A stretch of 19,229 nucleotides of DNA from an uncultured Collinsella sp. (GCA_902494935.1 CABUVH010000019.1:1-19229), one strand, 5' to 3'. Counted from the first letter of the stretch, positions 1 through 7,072 are shown. Numbers and translations: made by a program. The notes: generated by a model not told the origin, from the sequence alone.

Positions 1-306
1 ACCCACGGCGTTGAGGTCGTCGACCAGGCGCGACAAGGCGGCATCGCGCTCCCCGCCCTCGGCAATGAGCGCGCACTTGATGGGAAAACCAGTGCGCAGC
101 GCCTCGGCGGCTGCACGACGACCTTCGATAAACTCGCCCTTGGGAGCCTGGACAGCGTCGCGGTTGCGATCGCGCTGCGGACGTGCGGCCTGGGTGCGAT
201 CGCGCTGGCCCTTGGGAGCGGCAGCGCGGTCATTGCGGCGAATCGGACGCGAGCCAGAAGCAGCCTGCTTGCCGCCACGAGGCGCACGCTTGCGATTGTC
301 GGCCAT
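1..306 (-). CDS. rlmB: RlmB/TrmH-family 23S rRNA 2'-O-methyltransferase, N-terminal part (runs off window)
   Basis: Only the first 102 codons are present; the gene continues past the left edge. The start ATG is preceded by a strong Shine-Dalgarno TAGGAGG seven bases upstream. Residues 1-57 form a basic, low-complexity tail rich in Arg, Lys, Ala and Gln, which looks disordered and RNA-binding. From residue 58 (FIEGRRAAAEALRTG) the sequence matches the substrate-binding domain that precedes the SPOUT methyltransferase fold in RlmB/TrmH proteins. Family members 2'-O-methylate a guanosine of 23S rRNA using S-adenosylmethionine. The catalytic SPOUT domain is outside the window, so RlmB versus another TrmH paralogue cannot be settled from sequence alone. 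Its position downstream of cysS, as in Bacillus, supports RlmB. Confidence 0.75.
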   Translation of the reverse strand, partial: MADNRKRAPRGGKQAASGSRPIRRNDRAAAPKGQRDRTQAARPQRDRNRDAVQAPKGEFIEGRRAAAEALRTGFPIKCALIAEGGERDAALSRLVDDLNAVG

Positions 307-350
307 AAAGTGACCTCCTAAATACAACTATCAAACGAAACAAAATAAAC

Positions 351-380
351 GACCGCCCATGAATATTAATTCGGGCGGTC
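351..380 (-). terminator. Rho-independent terminator after cysS
   Basis: GACCGCCC (351-358) pairs perfectly with GGGCGGTC (373-380), and an inner GAAT/ATTC stem closes on a four-base loop. On the minus strand the hairpin is followed by GTTTATTTTGTTT, a good U-rich tail. It should end transcripts coming from disA-ispD-ispF-cysS, so rlmB would depend on read-through or on an unseen promoter. Confidence 0.7.
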
Positions 381-384
381 GGTA

Positions 385-486
385 CGGGTTTTCCAAGTGC
401 CCGAGATTGCCGTGAAAGAGGAGCGACGCGTACTTGAGTACGCGAGCGACGGTTTGAACGGCAAGGTCGGGTGCTTGGGAAACCCG
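385..486. repeat. 102-nt imperfect palindromic element between cysS and rlmB
   Basis: The two ends, 385-404 and 467-486, pair over about 20 bp with only three G-U wobbles. A second stem pairs TTGCCGT (406-412) with ACGGCAA (458-464). The centre holds a third stem, CGTAC-TTGA-GTACG, around 428-443. Nothing in it looks coding, and it begins only seven bases after the cysS stop codon. It could be a REP/MITE-type mobile palindrome or a structured 3' UTR. No other copy was seen in the window. Confidence 0.65.
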
Positions 487-492
487 GGGGGA

Positions 493-1959
493 TTAGAGAG
501 ATTTGATACGAGTGCCGGCGGCGGTATCTTCAATCGTCAGGCCCAGGTCCTTGAGCTGGTCGCGGATGGCATCTGCCAGATCCCAGTTCTTGGCGGCACG
601 GGCCTCGGCGCGGGCCTCGAGAATCTTGGCAGCGGCCTCGTCCACGTCGTCGCCCGTGTAGGCGACCAGACCGGCGGCAACGCCCAGCAGACCCAGCGGC
701 AGCTCGACCTTGGGCTCGGGAAGCTCGACGCCAAACGTATCGAGCAGCTCGGCCAGCGTGTCGGCGGCGGCAAGCGCGGCGGCCTTGTCGGCAGCGTCGC
801 CCGCCTGCTCTAGGTACTGGTTGCACTCGGTCACAAAGCCAAAGACGGCACCCATGGCGCCGGCGGTGTTAAAGTCGTCGTCCATGCACTCCTTAAAGGT
901 GGCACGGGTCTCGGCGGCCTTGGCGGCAAACACCTCGGATGCTGCCTCATCGGCATCGGCCGTCGCATGGCTTGCAGCCCAGCGCAGGTTCTCGACCGTA
1001 CCGGCGATACGCGTGAGCGAGTTCTCGGCGCCCTCCAGGCGCTCCCAAGAAAAGTCGAGCGGCGAGCGATAGCTCGTCTGCAGCATCAGAAGGCGCAGAG
1101 CGGCAGCGGAGTGCTGCTCGAGGACCTCGGCCAGCGTAAAGAAGTTGCCGAGCGACTTGGACATCTTCTCGCCGTCAACCAGTAGCATGCCCGTGTGCAT
1201 CCAGGTGTTGGAGAAACCCTGGTGCCAGGCGCAGGTGGCCTGGGCGCACTCGTTCTCGTGATGCGGGAAAGCAAGATCGGAGCCACCGCCGTGGATATCG
1301 ATCGGGGTACCCAGGTAGCGATGCACCATGGCGGCGCACTCGGTGTGCCAACCGGGACGCCCCTCGCCCCAGGGGCTCGGCCAGCTGGGCTCGCCGGGCT
1401 TGGCGGCCTTCCACAGGGCAAAGTCGAGCGGGTCGATCTTGTCCTCGTTCTCCTCGATGCGCGCACCAACCATAAGGTCGTCGATGTTGCGGCCCGAGAC
1501 CTGGCCGTAGTTGGGATCGCTGCGCACGGCAAAGTACACATCGCCGTTATCGGCGGCGTAGGCGTGGCCCTGCTCGATGAGCGTCTTGATCATGGCGATC
1601 ATGGGGCCGATCTCCTTGGTGGCGCGAGGACGCACATCGGGATCGAGCACGTTGGCGGCGCGCATGACGCCGATGAACTTGTCGGAGAACTCCGTCGCGA
1701 CCTCGGCGGCAGTGCGGCCCTGCTCGTTGGCGCGCTTGATGATCTTGTCATCGACATCGGTGAGGTTCTGGGCGAACGTGACCTCGTAGCCGCTCGCGAT
1801 GAGCCAGCGACGAATCACGTCAAAGCTGATGAACGTGCGGGCATTGCCGATGTGGATGTTGTCGTAGACCGTGGGGCCGCACACGTACATGCGGACCTTG
1901 CCGGACTCGATGGGCTGGAACTCTTCCTTTTTATGGGTAGCGCTGTTGTAGATACGCAT
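493..1959 (-). CDS. cysS: Cysteinyl-tRNA synthetase
   Basis: Class I aminoacyl-tRNA synthetase of 488 residues, normal for the family, which charges tRNA-Cys with cysteine using ATP in the cytoplasm. The HIGH-type motif is HIGN at residues 36-39 and the KMSKS loop is at 265-269. The zinc site that selects cysteine thiolate is visible as C27 (VCGPTVYDN), C208 (WHTECA), H233 and E237 (FPHHENE), matching the four ligands known in the E. coli enzyme. The C-terminal part (from about 310) is the helical DALR anticodon-binding region plus a short tail. The ATG lies three bases after the ispF stop codon, and its Shine-Dalgarno AAGGAG sits inside the last ispF codons, so translation is probably coupled. 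It is the last gene of the disA-ispD-ispF-cysS operon. Confidence 0.97.
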   Translation of the reverse strand: MRIYNSATHKKEEFQPIESGKVRMYVCGPTVYDNIHIGNARTFISFDVIRRWLIASGYEVTFAQNLTDVDDKIIKRANEQGRTAAEVATEFSDKFIGVMRAANVLDPDVRPRATKEIGPMIAMIKTLIEQGHAYAADNGDVYFAVRSDPNYGQVSGRNIDDLMVGARIEENEDKIDPLDFALWKAAKPGEPSWPSPWGEGRPGWHTECAAMVHRYLGTPIDIHGGGSDLAFPHHENECAQATCAWHQGFSNTWMHTGMLLVDGEKMSKSLGNFFTLAEVLEQHSAAALRLLMLQTSYRSPLDFSWERLEGAENSLTRIAGTVENLRWAASHATADADEAASEVFAAKAAETRATFKECMDDDFNTAGAMGAVFGFVTECNQYLEQAGDAADKAAALAAADTLAELLDTFGVELPEPKVELPLGLLGVAAGLVAYTGDDVDEAAAKILEARAEARAAKNWDLADAIRDQLKDLGLTIEDTAAGTRIKSL

Positions 1960-1962
1960 TCG

Positions 1963-2457
1963 TTACTCCTTAACGGTTTTCTGTAGCAGGCAGACGGCCC
2001 AGGCGCCGATTCCCTCGCCCTGGCCTTCCCAACCGAGCTTTTCGGTCGTAGTGGCGGCGACGCCCACGTTTCCGACGTCAACGCCCAGGGCATGGGCAAG
2101 GTTGGCGCGCATGGCATCGCGGTGCGGGGTGATCTTGGGTTGCTGACAGGCAATGGTGCAATCGGCATCGACAAACTCGAAGCCCAGCTCGCGCGCATAG
2201 CCCATCACGCGAGCGAGCAGCACCATCGAATCAGCACCCTCATAGGCGGGATCGGTGTCGGGGAATAGCTTGCCGATGTCTCCCCCGCGGCAGGCGCCCA
2301 GAATGGCGTCGGCCAAGGCGTGCGCGAGCACATCGGCATCCGAGTGGCCCAGCAGGCCGCGCTCGTAGGGAATGTCGACCCCGCCGATGATACATCGACG
2401 CCCCTCCACCAAACGGTGGACGTCGTAGCCGTGGCCAATGCGCAGGTTACTGAACAT
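1963..2457 (-). CDS. ispF: 2-C-methyl-D-erythritol 2,4-cyclodiphosphate synthase
   Basis: A 164-residue IspF, the usual size, which cyclises CDP-ME 2-phosphate to MEcPP with release of CMP in the MEP isoprenoid pathway. Visible signatures are GHGYDVHRL near the N-terminus (Asp and His zinc ligands), the GLLGHSDADVLAHALADAILGA helix with the third zinc His, the DTDP segment, and the C-terminal ATTTEKLGW motif that contacts the cytidine nucleotide. An in-frame ATG 33 bases further upstream exists, but the start chosen at MFSNLRIGHGYDVHRL fits the family and has a GAGAGG ribosome site. The first codons overlap the end of ispD by 11 bases, so the two consecutive pathway enzymes are translationally coupled. 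Some bacteria fuse these two genes; here they are separate. Confidence 0.96.
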   Translation of the reverse strand: MFSNLRIGHGYDVHRLVEGRRCIIGGVDIPYERGLLGHSDADVLAHALADAILGACRGGDIGKLFPDTDPAYEGADSMVLLARVMGYARELGFEFVDADCTIACQQPKITPHRDAMRANLAHALGVDVGNVGVAATTTEKLGWEGQGEGIGAWAVCLLQKTVKE

Positions 2458-3175
2458 GGGGAAGGTCCTCTCCCTCGGCCATGCGGCCAAGCAGAATCGC
2501 GGTTACGGGACGCAGGTCCTCGGGCACCGTCACCTTAAGGTTATCGCGCGGGCTCTGGACACAGCGGACGCGCCCGCCCATGCGCTCGACCAGCGATGAA
2601 TCGTCGGTACCGATAAAGCCCTCGGCGATAGCTGCGGTGTGGGCGCGCTTCATGGCGTCGACGCTAAAGATCTGCGGCGTCTGCGCAGCCCAATAGAGCT
2701 CGCGCGGCGGCGTCTCGACGATATTATCGCCGTCGACGATTTTGAGCGTGTCGATCGCGGGCTGACCGCACACGACACCGTCGAGCGAGCGGTCGCCCAC
2801 AAGCACGTCGATAGCGTGATCGATGGCCTCGGTGGTAATGAGCGGACGAGCGCCGTCGTGAATGGCGACATATTCGAAACCCGCCGGAACCGCATGCACG
2901 CCGGCACGGGTGGAATCCTGACGGGTATCGCCGGCATCGGCAAAGCTGATGGGCGTATCATAGTCAAACGGGTCGATGGCCAGGCGGCGCATCTCGGCAC
3001 GGCGCTCGGCAGGACACACCACCACGATGTGGCCGACTTTGTCGCTCCGATCGAACGCACGGATGGACCAGCTCATGAGCGGACGGCCCGCCACGTTAAC
3101 GAGCTGCTTGCCGCCGGGATTTCCAAAGCGCTGGCCGCTGCCGCCGGCAACGACCACGGCGCATACGGGCGCCAT
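2447..3175 (-). CDS. ispD: 2-C-methyl-D-erythritol 4-phosphate cytidylyltransferase
   Basis: A 242-residue IspD that transfers CMP from CTP to MEP, forming CDP-ME in the MEP pathway. The nucleotide-binding loop VVVAGGSGQRFGNPGGKQ is at residues 8-25, including the catalytic Arg and Lys of the glycine-rich signature. The family motifs VAIHDGARPLIT and, near the C-terminus, TDDSSLVERMG and NLKVTVPEDL are all present. The start ATG shares one base with the disA stop codon (TAATG), and the end overlaps ispF by 11 bases, so the gene sits in a tightly coupled operon. The length is slightly above the common 230 residues and no key residue appears to be missing. Confidence 0.96.
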   Translation of the reverse strand: MAPVCAVVVAGGSGQRFGNPGGKQLVNVAGRPLMSWSIRAFDRSDKVGHIVVVCPAERRAEMRRLAIDPFDYDTPISFADAGDTRQDSTRAGVHAVPAGFEYVAIHDGARPLITTEAIDHAIDVLVGDRSLDGVVCGQPAIDTLKIVDGDNIVETPPRELYWAAQTPQIFSVDAMKRAHTAAIAEGFIGTDDSSLVERMGGRVRCVQSPRDNLKVTVPEDLRPVTAILLGRMAEGEDLPHVQ

Positions 3176-4242
3176 TATGCGTTCCCCTGTTTGGTGCCCT
3201 TCATGCGGTACAGGGAGTCCGCAAGAATGGCAGGGTTGTTGACGCCAAAGTCGCCCAGGCGCTCCGGATCCTCGCTGATGTCGTCCATGAGCTCCTGCAG
3301 CGAGCCATACTCGTCGACGATTTTCTCGGCCACGCCGTCGCGCACGACGGACACGCGCGAAAGCGTGCGCAGGCCTAGCGGTGTCATGACGGAGTCCTCG
3401 TCCAGGTCGTCGTAACCCAGAACCGCCGCCACATGCTGTGGGTCGGACAGGTCCTTAGGCGTCATACGGGCAAGCTCAGTGCGAATCTTCTCGGCGTTTG
3501 CCTCGGAGGAATCGCTCGCGTAGTCGCGAATCATCAGGTCGTACTCGGTATCCATGCTGGAGCCGGCGAGCTGCTCGAGCTGCATCTGCACGAGCTTGCC
3601 CTGGTTGCCCAGCTTGACAATGCAATCCTTAAGCTCGGTCTTTGCCTGCTGCATGATCTCGAAGCTCGAAAAAATACCGGTAATGTCGGCGAGCGTAACG
3701 TAGTCGTCGAGCTCGAGGGCCGTCAGGCGCAGCAGGGAGCGATCGAGCGACTGACGGGTAGTCTGGAGCGTGGCGACGAGCTGGTTGACCGAGCTCATGA
3801 TGGTGGTAACGGGCTGGATCTCGTAGCTCTTGCCGTGGACGTACACGTTAACGACGGCACGACGAGCCGAAACCGAGATCACGATGGCATCGGTGAGCAC
3901 CGACATGCGAGCGGCGGTGCGGTGACGCATGCCCGTCTCGCTCGTGGCAAGCGAGGGATCGGGATTGAGGTGGAAGTTGGCGCGCAGGATCTGGGTGAGG
4001 TCGCCGTCGATGACGATGGCACCGTCCATCTTGGAGAGCTCGAACAGACGATTCGAGGTGAACGAAATGTTGAGCGGGAAGCCGTCGTTACCGGCAGCGA
4101 GCACGTTTTCGGTGTCGCCGACGCAGATAAGGGCGCCCAGGTGACCGGCGATAATCATGTCGAGGGCGGTGCGGATCGGCTGACCAGGTGCCGTCAGGCG
4201 GATGGCCTGTTCCATACGCTTTTGCAGCTCGTTCTTATCCAA
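3175..4242 (-). CDS. disA: DNA integrity scanning diadenylate cyclase DisA
   Basis: A 355-residue DisA that condenses two ATP into the second messenger c-di-AMP and slides along DNA, pausing at branched structures. The N-terminal DAC domain (about 1-145) shows the catalytic DGA at 73-75 and RHR at 106-108 (GMRHRTAARMS). The middle helical linker and the C-terminal HhH DNA-binding region follow, ending in NPAILADSLYRMKG. The start codon is TTG: a GGGAG ribosome site lies seven bases upstream, while the two nearby ATGs are out of frame and the first in-frame ATG (residue 10) has no ribosome site. It is the first gene of the disA-ispD-ispF-cysS operon. radA, the usual upstream partner, is not next to it; mntP lies divergently 221 bases away. 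Confidence 0.95.
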   Translation of the reverse strand: MDKNELQKRMEQAIRLTAPGQPIRTALDMIIAGHLGALICVGDTENVLAAGNDGFPLNISFTSNRLFELSKMDGAIVIDGDLTQILRANFHLNPDPSLATSETGMRHRTAARMSVLTDAIVISVSARRAVVNVYVHGKSYEIQPVTTIMSSVNQLVATLQTTRQSLDRSLLRLTALELDDYVTLADITGIFSSFEIMQQAKTELKDCIVKLGNQGKLVQMQLEQLAGSSMDTEYDLMIRDYASDSSEANAEKIRTELARMTPKDLSDPQHVAAVLGYDDLDEDSVMTPLGLRTLSRVSVVRDGVAEKIVDEYGSLQELMDDISEDPERLGDFGVNNPAILADSLYRMKGTKQGNA

Positions 4243-4416
4243 GGCATCGCTCCCATCGTATACGCTCCATAAACGTCAATAAGTTTCTCACGGTTTGCCC
4301 CTGTGACGCCCGCAAAATCCGATGCTTACAGAATGAGCGAACACAGCTTAGGTAGCTCATTTGGGACGAGGCTCTCTTGACTGCTCATGTGGTAGCATCG
4401 GGTCTCATATAAATGA

Positions 4417-4463
4417 GGGAGTAGTCGCGTAATCGGGCTCGCCCGCAGAGAGGGAGCCAGACT
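4417..4463 (+). promoter_or_regulatory. mntP leader with reduced yybP-ykoY-like (Mn2+ riboswitch) elements
   Basis: The leader immediately before mntP holds GGGAGTAG (4417-4424) and ends in GCCAGACT (4456-4463), resembling the conserved 5' loop (GGGGAGUAG) and 3' closing segment (GCGAGACC) of the yybP-ykoY manganese riboswitch. A small hairpin, CGGGC-TC-GCCCG (4434-4445), lies between them. The interval is much shorter than a normal aptamer and the L3 loop that completes the metal site is not evident. It may be a degenerate or minimal relative, or a coincidence. GAGAGGGAG (4447-4455) doubles as the ribosome-binding site, which metal-dependent folding could hide. Confidence 0.3.
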
Positions 4464-5042
4464 ATGGGACTCGCCGAGCTCGTGCTGCTCGCTATCGGCC
4501 TTTCTATGGACGCTTTTGCCGTATCCATCTGCAAGGGCCTTGGCATGAAGAAGATCAACCTTAAGGTCGCCGTAGTGCTCGGCCTGTTCTTTGGCGGCTT
4601 TCAGGCCGGCATGCCCGTAATCGGATGGGCGCTCGGCAGTCAATTCATGGGCATCATCGGACCCATCGACCATTGGATCGCCTTTATCCTTTTGGCCTTT
4701 ATCGGCGGCAAAATGCTGTGGGAAGCCTTTACCGAAGACGAGGATGGGGGCGACGGCAAGGATGCCGAAAAGATTGACCTGGCAGAATATCTGATTCTTG
4801 CCATTGCCACCTCGATTGACGCCCTAGCCGTAGGTGTCTCGTTTGCGGCGCTCTCGGTTGACATCGTTCCCGCTGTATCGCTTATCGGCGTCACAACGTT
4901 TATCTTCTCCGTCGCCGGCGTAGCGATCGGCCACACCTTTGGCGCGCGCTACGAAAAACCCGCCACCATCGTGGGTGGCGTCGTACTCATCCTCATCGGG
5001 CTTAAGATCCTGCTTGAGCATCTGGGGATTTTGGCGCTGTAA
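4464..5042 (+). CDS. mntP: Manganese efflux pump MntP
   Basis: A 192-residue integral membrane protein of the MntP (DUF204) family, which exports Mn2+ and protects against manganese excess. Six hydrophobic helices are arranged as two three-helix repeats. The first holds GLSMDAFAVSICKGLG with Asp16; the second holds the matching TSIDALAVGVSFAALS with Asp119. These paired acidic residues are the conserved metal path of the family. GGFQAGMP follows in the second helix. An acidic cytoplasmic loop (EDEDGGDGKDAEK, about 91-103) separates the repeats. The ATG has a GAGAGGGAG ribosome site. The gene is alone on its strand, divergent from disA, and is followed by a hairpin terminator. A metal-sensing leader is possible. 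Confidence 0.93.
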   Translation: MGLAELVLLAIGLSMDAFAVSICKGLGMKKINLKVAVVLGLFFGGFQAGMPVIGWALGSQFMGIIGPIDHWIAFILLAFIGGKMLWEAFTEDEDGGDGKDAEKIDLAEYLILAIATSIDALAVGVSFAALSVDIVPAVSLIGVTTFIFSVAGVAIGHTFGARYEKPATIVGGVVLILIGLKILLEHLGILAL

Positions 5043-5078
5043 CGCCAAGCACAATCGCTCAAAACTCAACGCCAGCAC

Positions 5079-5112
5079 AAGGCCTTATGCAGAGTTTTGC
5101 ATGAGGCCTTTT
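5079..5112 (+). terminator. Terminator hairpin after mntP
   Basis: AAGGCCTTATGC (5079-5090) pairs with GCATGAGGCCTT (5099-5110) over 12 bp with one wobble and an eight-base loop, followed by TTC; the four T's include the end of the stem, so the tail is short. It overlaps the first hip operator-like repeat, so mntP termination and hipBA regulation share DNA. Confidence 0.6.
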
Positions 5113-5157
5113 CGTGCAGACTTTTGCATGTCATACTAATATGCAAAAGTCTGCACG
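5088..5157 (+). promoter_or_regulatory. hipBA promoter region with three copies of an operator-like repeat
   Basis: CGTGCAGACTTTTGCAT (5113-5129) and ATGCAAAAGTCTGCACG (5141-5157) form a perfect 17-bp inverted repeat around an 11-base spacer. A third copy in direct orientation, TGCAGAGTTTTGCATG (5088-5103), differs by one base from 5115-5130. A possible -10 element CATACT (5132-5137) lies in the spacer, and the hipB ribosome site starts three bases after the inverted repeat. The arrangement fits autorepression by the HipB DNA-binding protein, alone or with HipA; that role is inferred. Confidence 0.7.
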
Positions 5158-5170
5158 TTAGGAGATCGCC

Positions 5171-5641
5171 GTGGACACCCTTCCCATCACCACACCGCGC
5201 CAAGCTGGCATCTACGTGCGCCAGGCACGCGAGGCTCAGGGTCTCACCCGTGCGACCCTCGCTAAAAAAGCCGGTGTTTCGGAGCGTCTGCTCGCATCGC
5301 TCGAGCTAGGAGACGCCACCGGCATTCGACTCGACAAGCTGCTGACGATTTTCAATGCTCTTGGACTGGCACTCGCCGCTCAAGGGGATATCGGCGAAGC
5401 GAAAAACGAGCGACCAGTCGACGCCCCGCATGCCAATCCGCTGCCTCGCAGCATCCCCAGGCGCCATCACACTCAACGTCCTCATCATCGCAACCATCGT
5501 AGTACCCCCATTCCGGCTCTTGCAGATGCCCCCTTTACATCCGCACTCTACGACGAGGTCTTCGCCGATTTCGCCATGTCCAATCTCGGAGTCTCGATTG
5601 CCGCAAACGTATCTAACCAAACCAAGCCCGAAGGGAAATAG
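5171..5641 (+). CDS. hipB: HipB-type antitoxin, Xre-family transcription regulator
   Basis: A 156-residue protein starting at GTG, with AGGAG six bases upstream. Residues 9-70 form a Xre/Cro helix-turn-helix (VRQAREAQGLTRATLAKKAGVSERLLASLELGD), typical of HipB antitoxins that bind the promoter and neutralise HipA. It is longer than common HipB proteins of about 90 residues: residues 75-156 are an extension with a His/Arg-rich stretch (about 97-110) and a hydrophobic end (about 123-147) with no recognised fold. The stop codon lies three bases before hipA, and the pair forms an operon. The repeats just upstream are probable binding sites. Family assignment is firm for the helix-turn-helix; the antitoxin role follows from the hipA neighbour. 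Confidence 0.85.
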   Translation: MDTLPITTPRQAGIYVRQAREAQGLTRATLAKKAGVSERLLASLELGDATGIRLDKLLTIFNALGLALAAQGDIGEAKNERPVDAPHANPLPRSIPRRHHTQRPHHRNHRSTPIPALADAPFTSALYDEVFADFAMSNLGVSIAANVSNQTKPEGK

Positions 5642-5644
5642 CCA

Positions 5645-6949
5645 ATGGCCAGAACATCACTTCGGACCATTATTTGCGACGTACCTGCGGGAACGCTCAC
5701 GCAAGATGAGAACGGTCTTATCAGCTTTACCTACGATCATGACTATGACGGGCCAGCCCTATCGACCAACATACCCGTATCGAATCGCACATACGGACAA
5801 CAGGTCATGAATCCGTACCTGTTTGGCCTTCTACCCGACAGCGAGGACCAGCGAAAAGCGATTGCCGCCGAATTCGACGTTAGGCCCAACAATCCCGTTG
5901 CGTTGCTCAGCCATATCGGACTCGACTGTCCGGGCGGAGTGCAGTTTTGTGCCGAAGAAGATGCCGATGCCGTCCTGCATCGCGCTGGCGAATACCGCCC
6001 TATAGACGACCACGAAATTGCTCTCCGTCTCAAGTCGATCAGAGATGACCGCGATGCATCGTGGATGGGTCTAGATGAAAGTTGGTCACTCGGAGGCAAC
6101 CAGGGCAAGTTCGCGCTCGCGTTCATAAACGGCCGCTGGTGCGAATGCATGGGCTCCTCGCCCACGACGCATATTTTCAAAAATGGCGTTATCGGATTTA
6201 AACTCGAGGCTCTGAATGAGTTTGTCTGCATGAAAAGCGCCCAGCGCGCCGGCATCGCAACGGCAAACGTCGAATATCGTATGTTTGAGGACGAACCTGC
6301 CCTCATTGTTGAGCGCTATGACCGTGTGAAAGTCGAAGACGGAACGATCAGGCGCCTACATCAAGAAGACCTCTGTCAGGCACTTGGGGTGATGCCCTCC
6401 CAAAAGTACACGGCAGACGGCGGCCCGACCACCCGCGACATTCAAGAGCTCCTCGTAAATACGAGCCACCATCAACTTAACCTATATCTGTTTACGCAGA
6501 TACTGTTCTTCAACGCCATTATCGGCGCACCGGATGCGCATGCGAAAAACTATTCCCTGCTCCTTGGAAACGACGGCGCAGCCATGATGGCTCGAATGTA
6601 CGATGTCGCGTCGGGTTTGGCGTATGAGCGCATGCGTCGCCGGGCGCGCCTTGCCATGAGCGTTGGCGGCGAAAATCGTGTGGGGCGCATCGGTCCAGGC
6701 GCCATCCGCCGATACCACGGTATGGGCGACCCCGCACTGGAGGCGGCGCTCACCGATGCCGGGCTTTCTGAGAAGTTTTGCTTTGCGACCATGATGGACC
6801 TCGCCTACGAGGTACCCATTTGCATGGAAGAGGTCATGGACGAATACGCCGACCTGCCCGGCATGGCGGACCTGCGCGAGCATATGCTCGGCCCCGTCCG
6901 CGAAAACTGCCAGCGCACCCTCGACCTCATCAGGGCAGAAATGGACTAG
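5645..6949 (+). CDS. hipA: HipA-type serine/threonine kinase toxin
   Basis: A 434-residue HipA, near full family length. Residues 1-110 correspond to the N-terminal couple-hipA domain, and the rest is the kinase fold. SLGGNQGKFALAF (148-160) aligns with the ATP-binding loop that carries the inhibitory autophosphorylated serine in E. coli HipA. APDAHAKNYSLL (295-306) holds the catalytic Asp297, and MYDVAS (318-323) the metal-binding Asp320. All key residues are present, so the toxin looks intact. In E. coli, HipA phosphorylates glutamyl-tRNA synthetase and causes persistence; the target here is unknown. The ATG follows the hipB stop by three bases, with an AAGGGA ribosome site in the hipB end. 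The minus-strand terminator of pepD lies shortly after the stop codon. Confidence 0.9.
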   Translation: MARTSLRTIICDVPAGTLTQDENGLISFTYDHDYDGPALSTNIPVSNRTYGQQVMNPYLFGLLPDSEDQRKAIAAEFDVRPNNPVALLSHIGLDCPGGVQFCAEEDADAVLHRAGEYRPIDDHEIALRLKSIRDDRDASWMGLDESWSLGGNQGKFALAFINGRWCECMGSSPTTHIFKNGVIGFKLEALNEFVCMKSAQRAGIATANVEYRMFEDEPALIVERYDRVKVEDGTIRRLHQEDLCQALGVMPSQKYTADGGPTTRDIQELLVNTSHHQLNLYLFTQILFFNAIIGAPDAHAKNYSLLLGNDGAAMMARMYDVASGLAYERMRRRARLAMSVGGENRVGRIGPGAIRRYHGMGDPALEAALTDAGLSEKFCFATMMDLAYEVPICMEEVMDEYADLPGMADLREHMLGPVRENCQRTLDLIRAEMD

Positions 6950-6970
6950 GTGACCGTAATTTCGCAATTA

Positions 6971-7022
6971 TCAAACAAAAGAGGGGGGGGGCACCCGTCG
7001 CAAACGCTCGAATGCCCCCTCT
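6971..7022 (-). terminator. Terminator downstream of pepD
   Basis: TGCCCCCTCT (7013-7022) pairs with the AGAG-G9-CA segment at 6980-6993, leaving extra G's bulged. On the minus strand the stem is followed by TTTTGTTTGA (6971-6980), so it mainly serves pepD. On the plus strand it could also slow transcripts leaving hipA, but the tail there is poor. The nine-G tract is 6983-6991. Confidence 0.65.
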
Positions 7023-7041
7023 CGTAATGTCATTTGCAATC

Positions 7042-7072
7042 CGCTAGCACGTGACTCGGACTGCTGCTAGCG
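7042..7072. repeat. Small inverted repeat just after the pepD stop codon
   Basis: CGCTAGCA (7042-7049) and TGCTAGCG (7065-7072) are perfect inverted repeats around a 15-base loop, six bases beyond the pepD stop. No U-rich tail follows on either strand, so it is more likely an mRNA 3'-end stabilising hairpin than a terminator. Confidence 0.45.

Noticed and set aside
4341..4365. DtxR/MntR-like box (TTAGGTAGCTCA) before mntP
   Set aside because: Only one half-site resemblance and no convincing dyad; too weak to call.
4326..4673. Minus-strand reading frame crossing the mntP start
   Set aside because: No ribosome site, no family match, and it overlaps the well-supported mntP coding sequence and leader.
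7043..7052. GCTAGCACGT shared with 16841-16850
   Set aside because: Ten-base identity in two gaps without further flanking similarity; likely chance.
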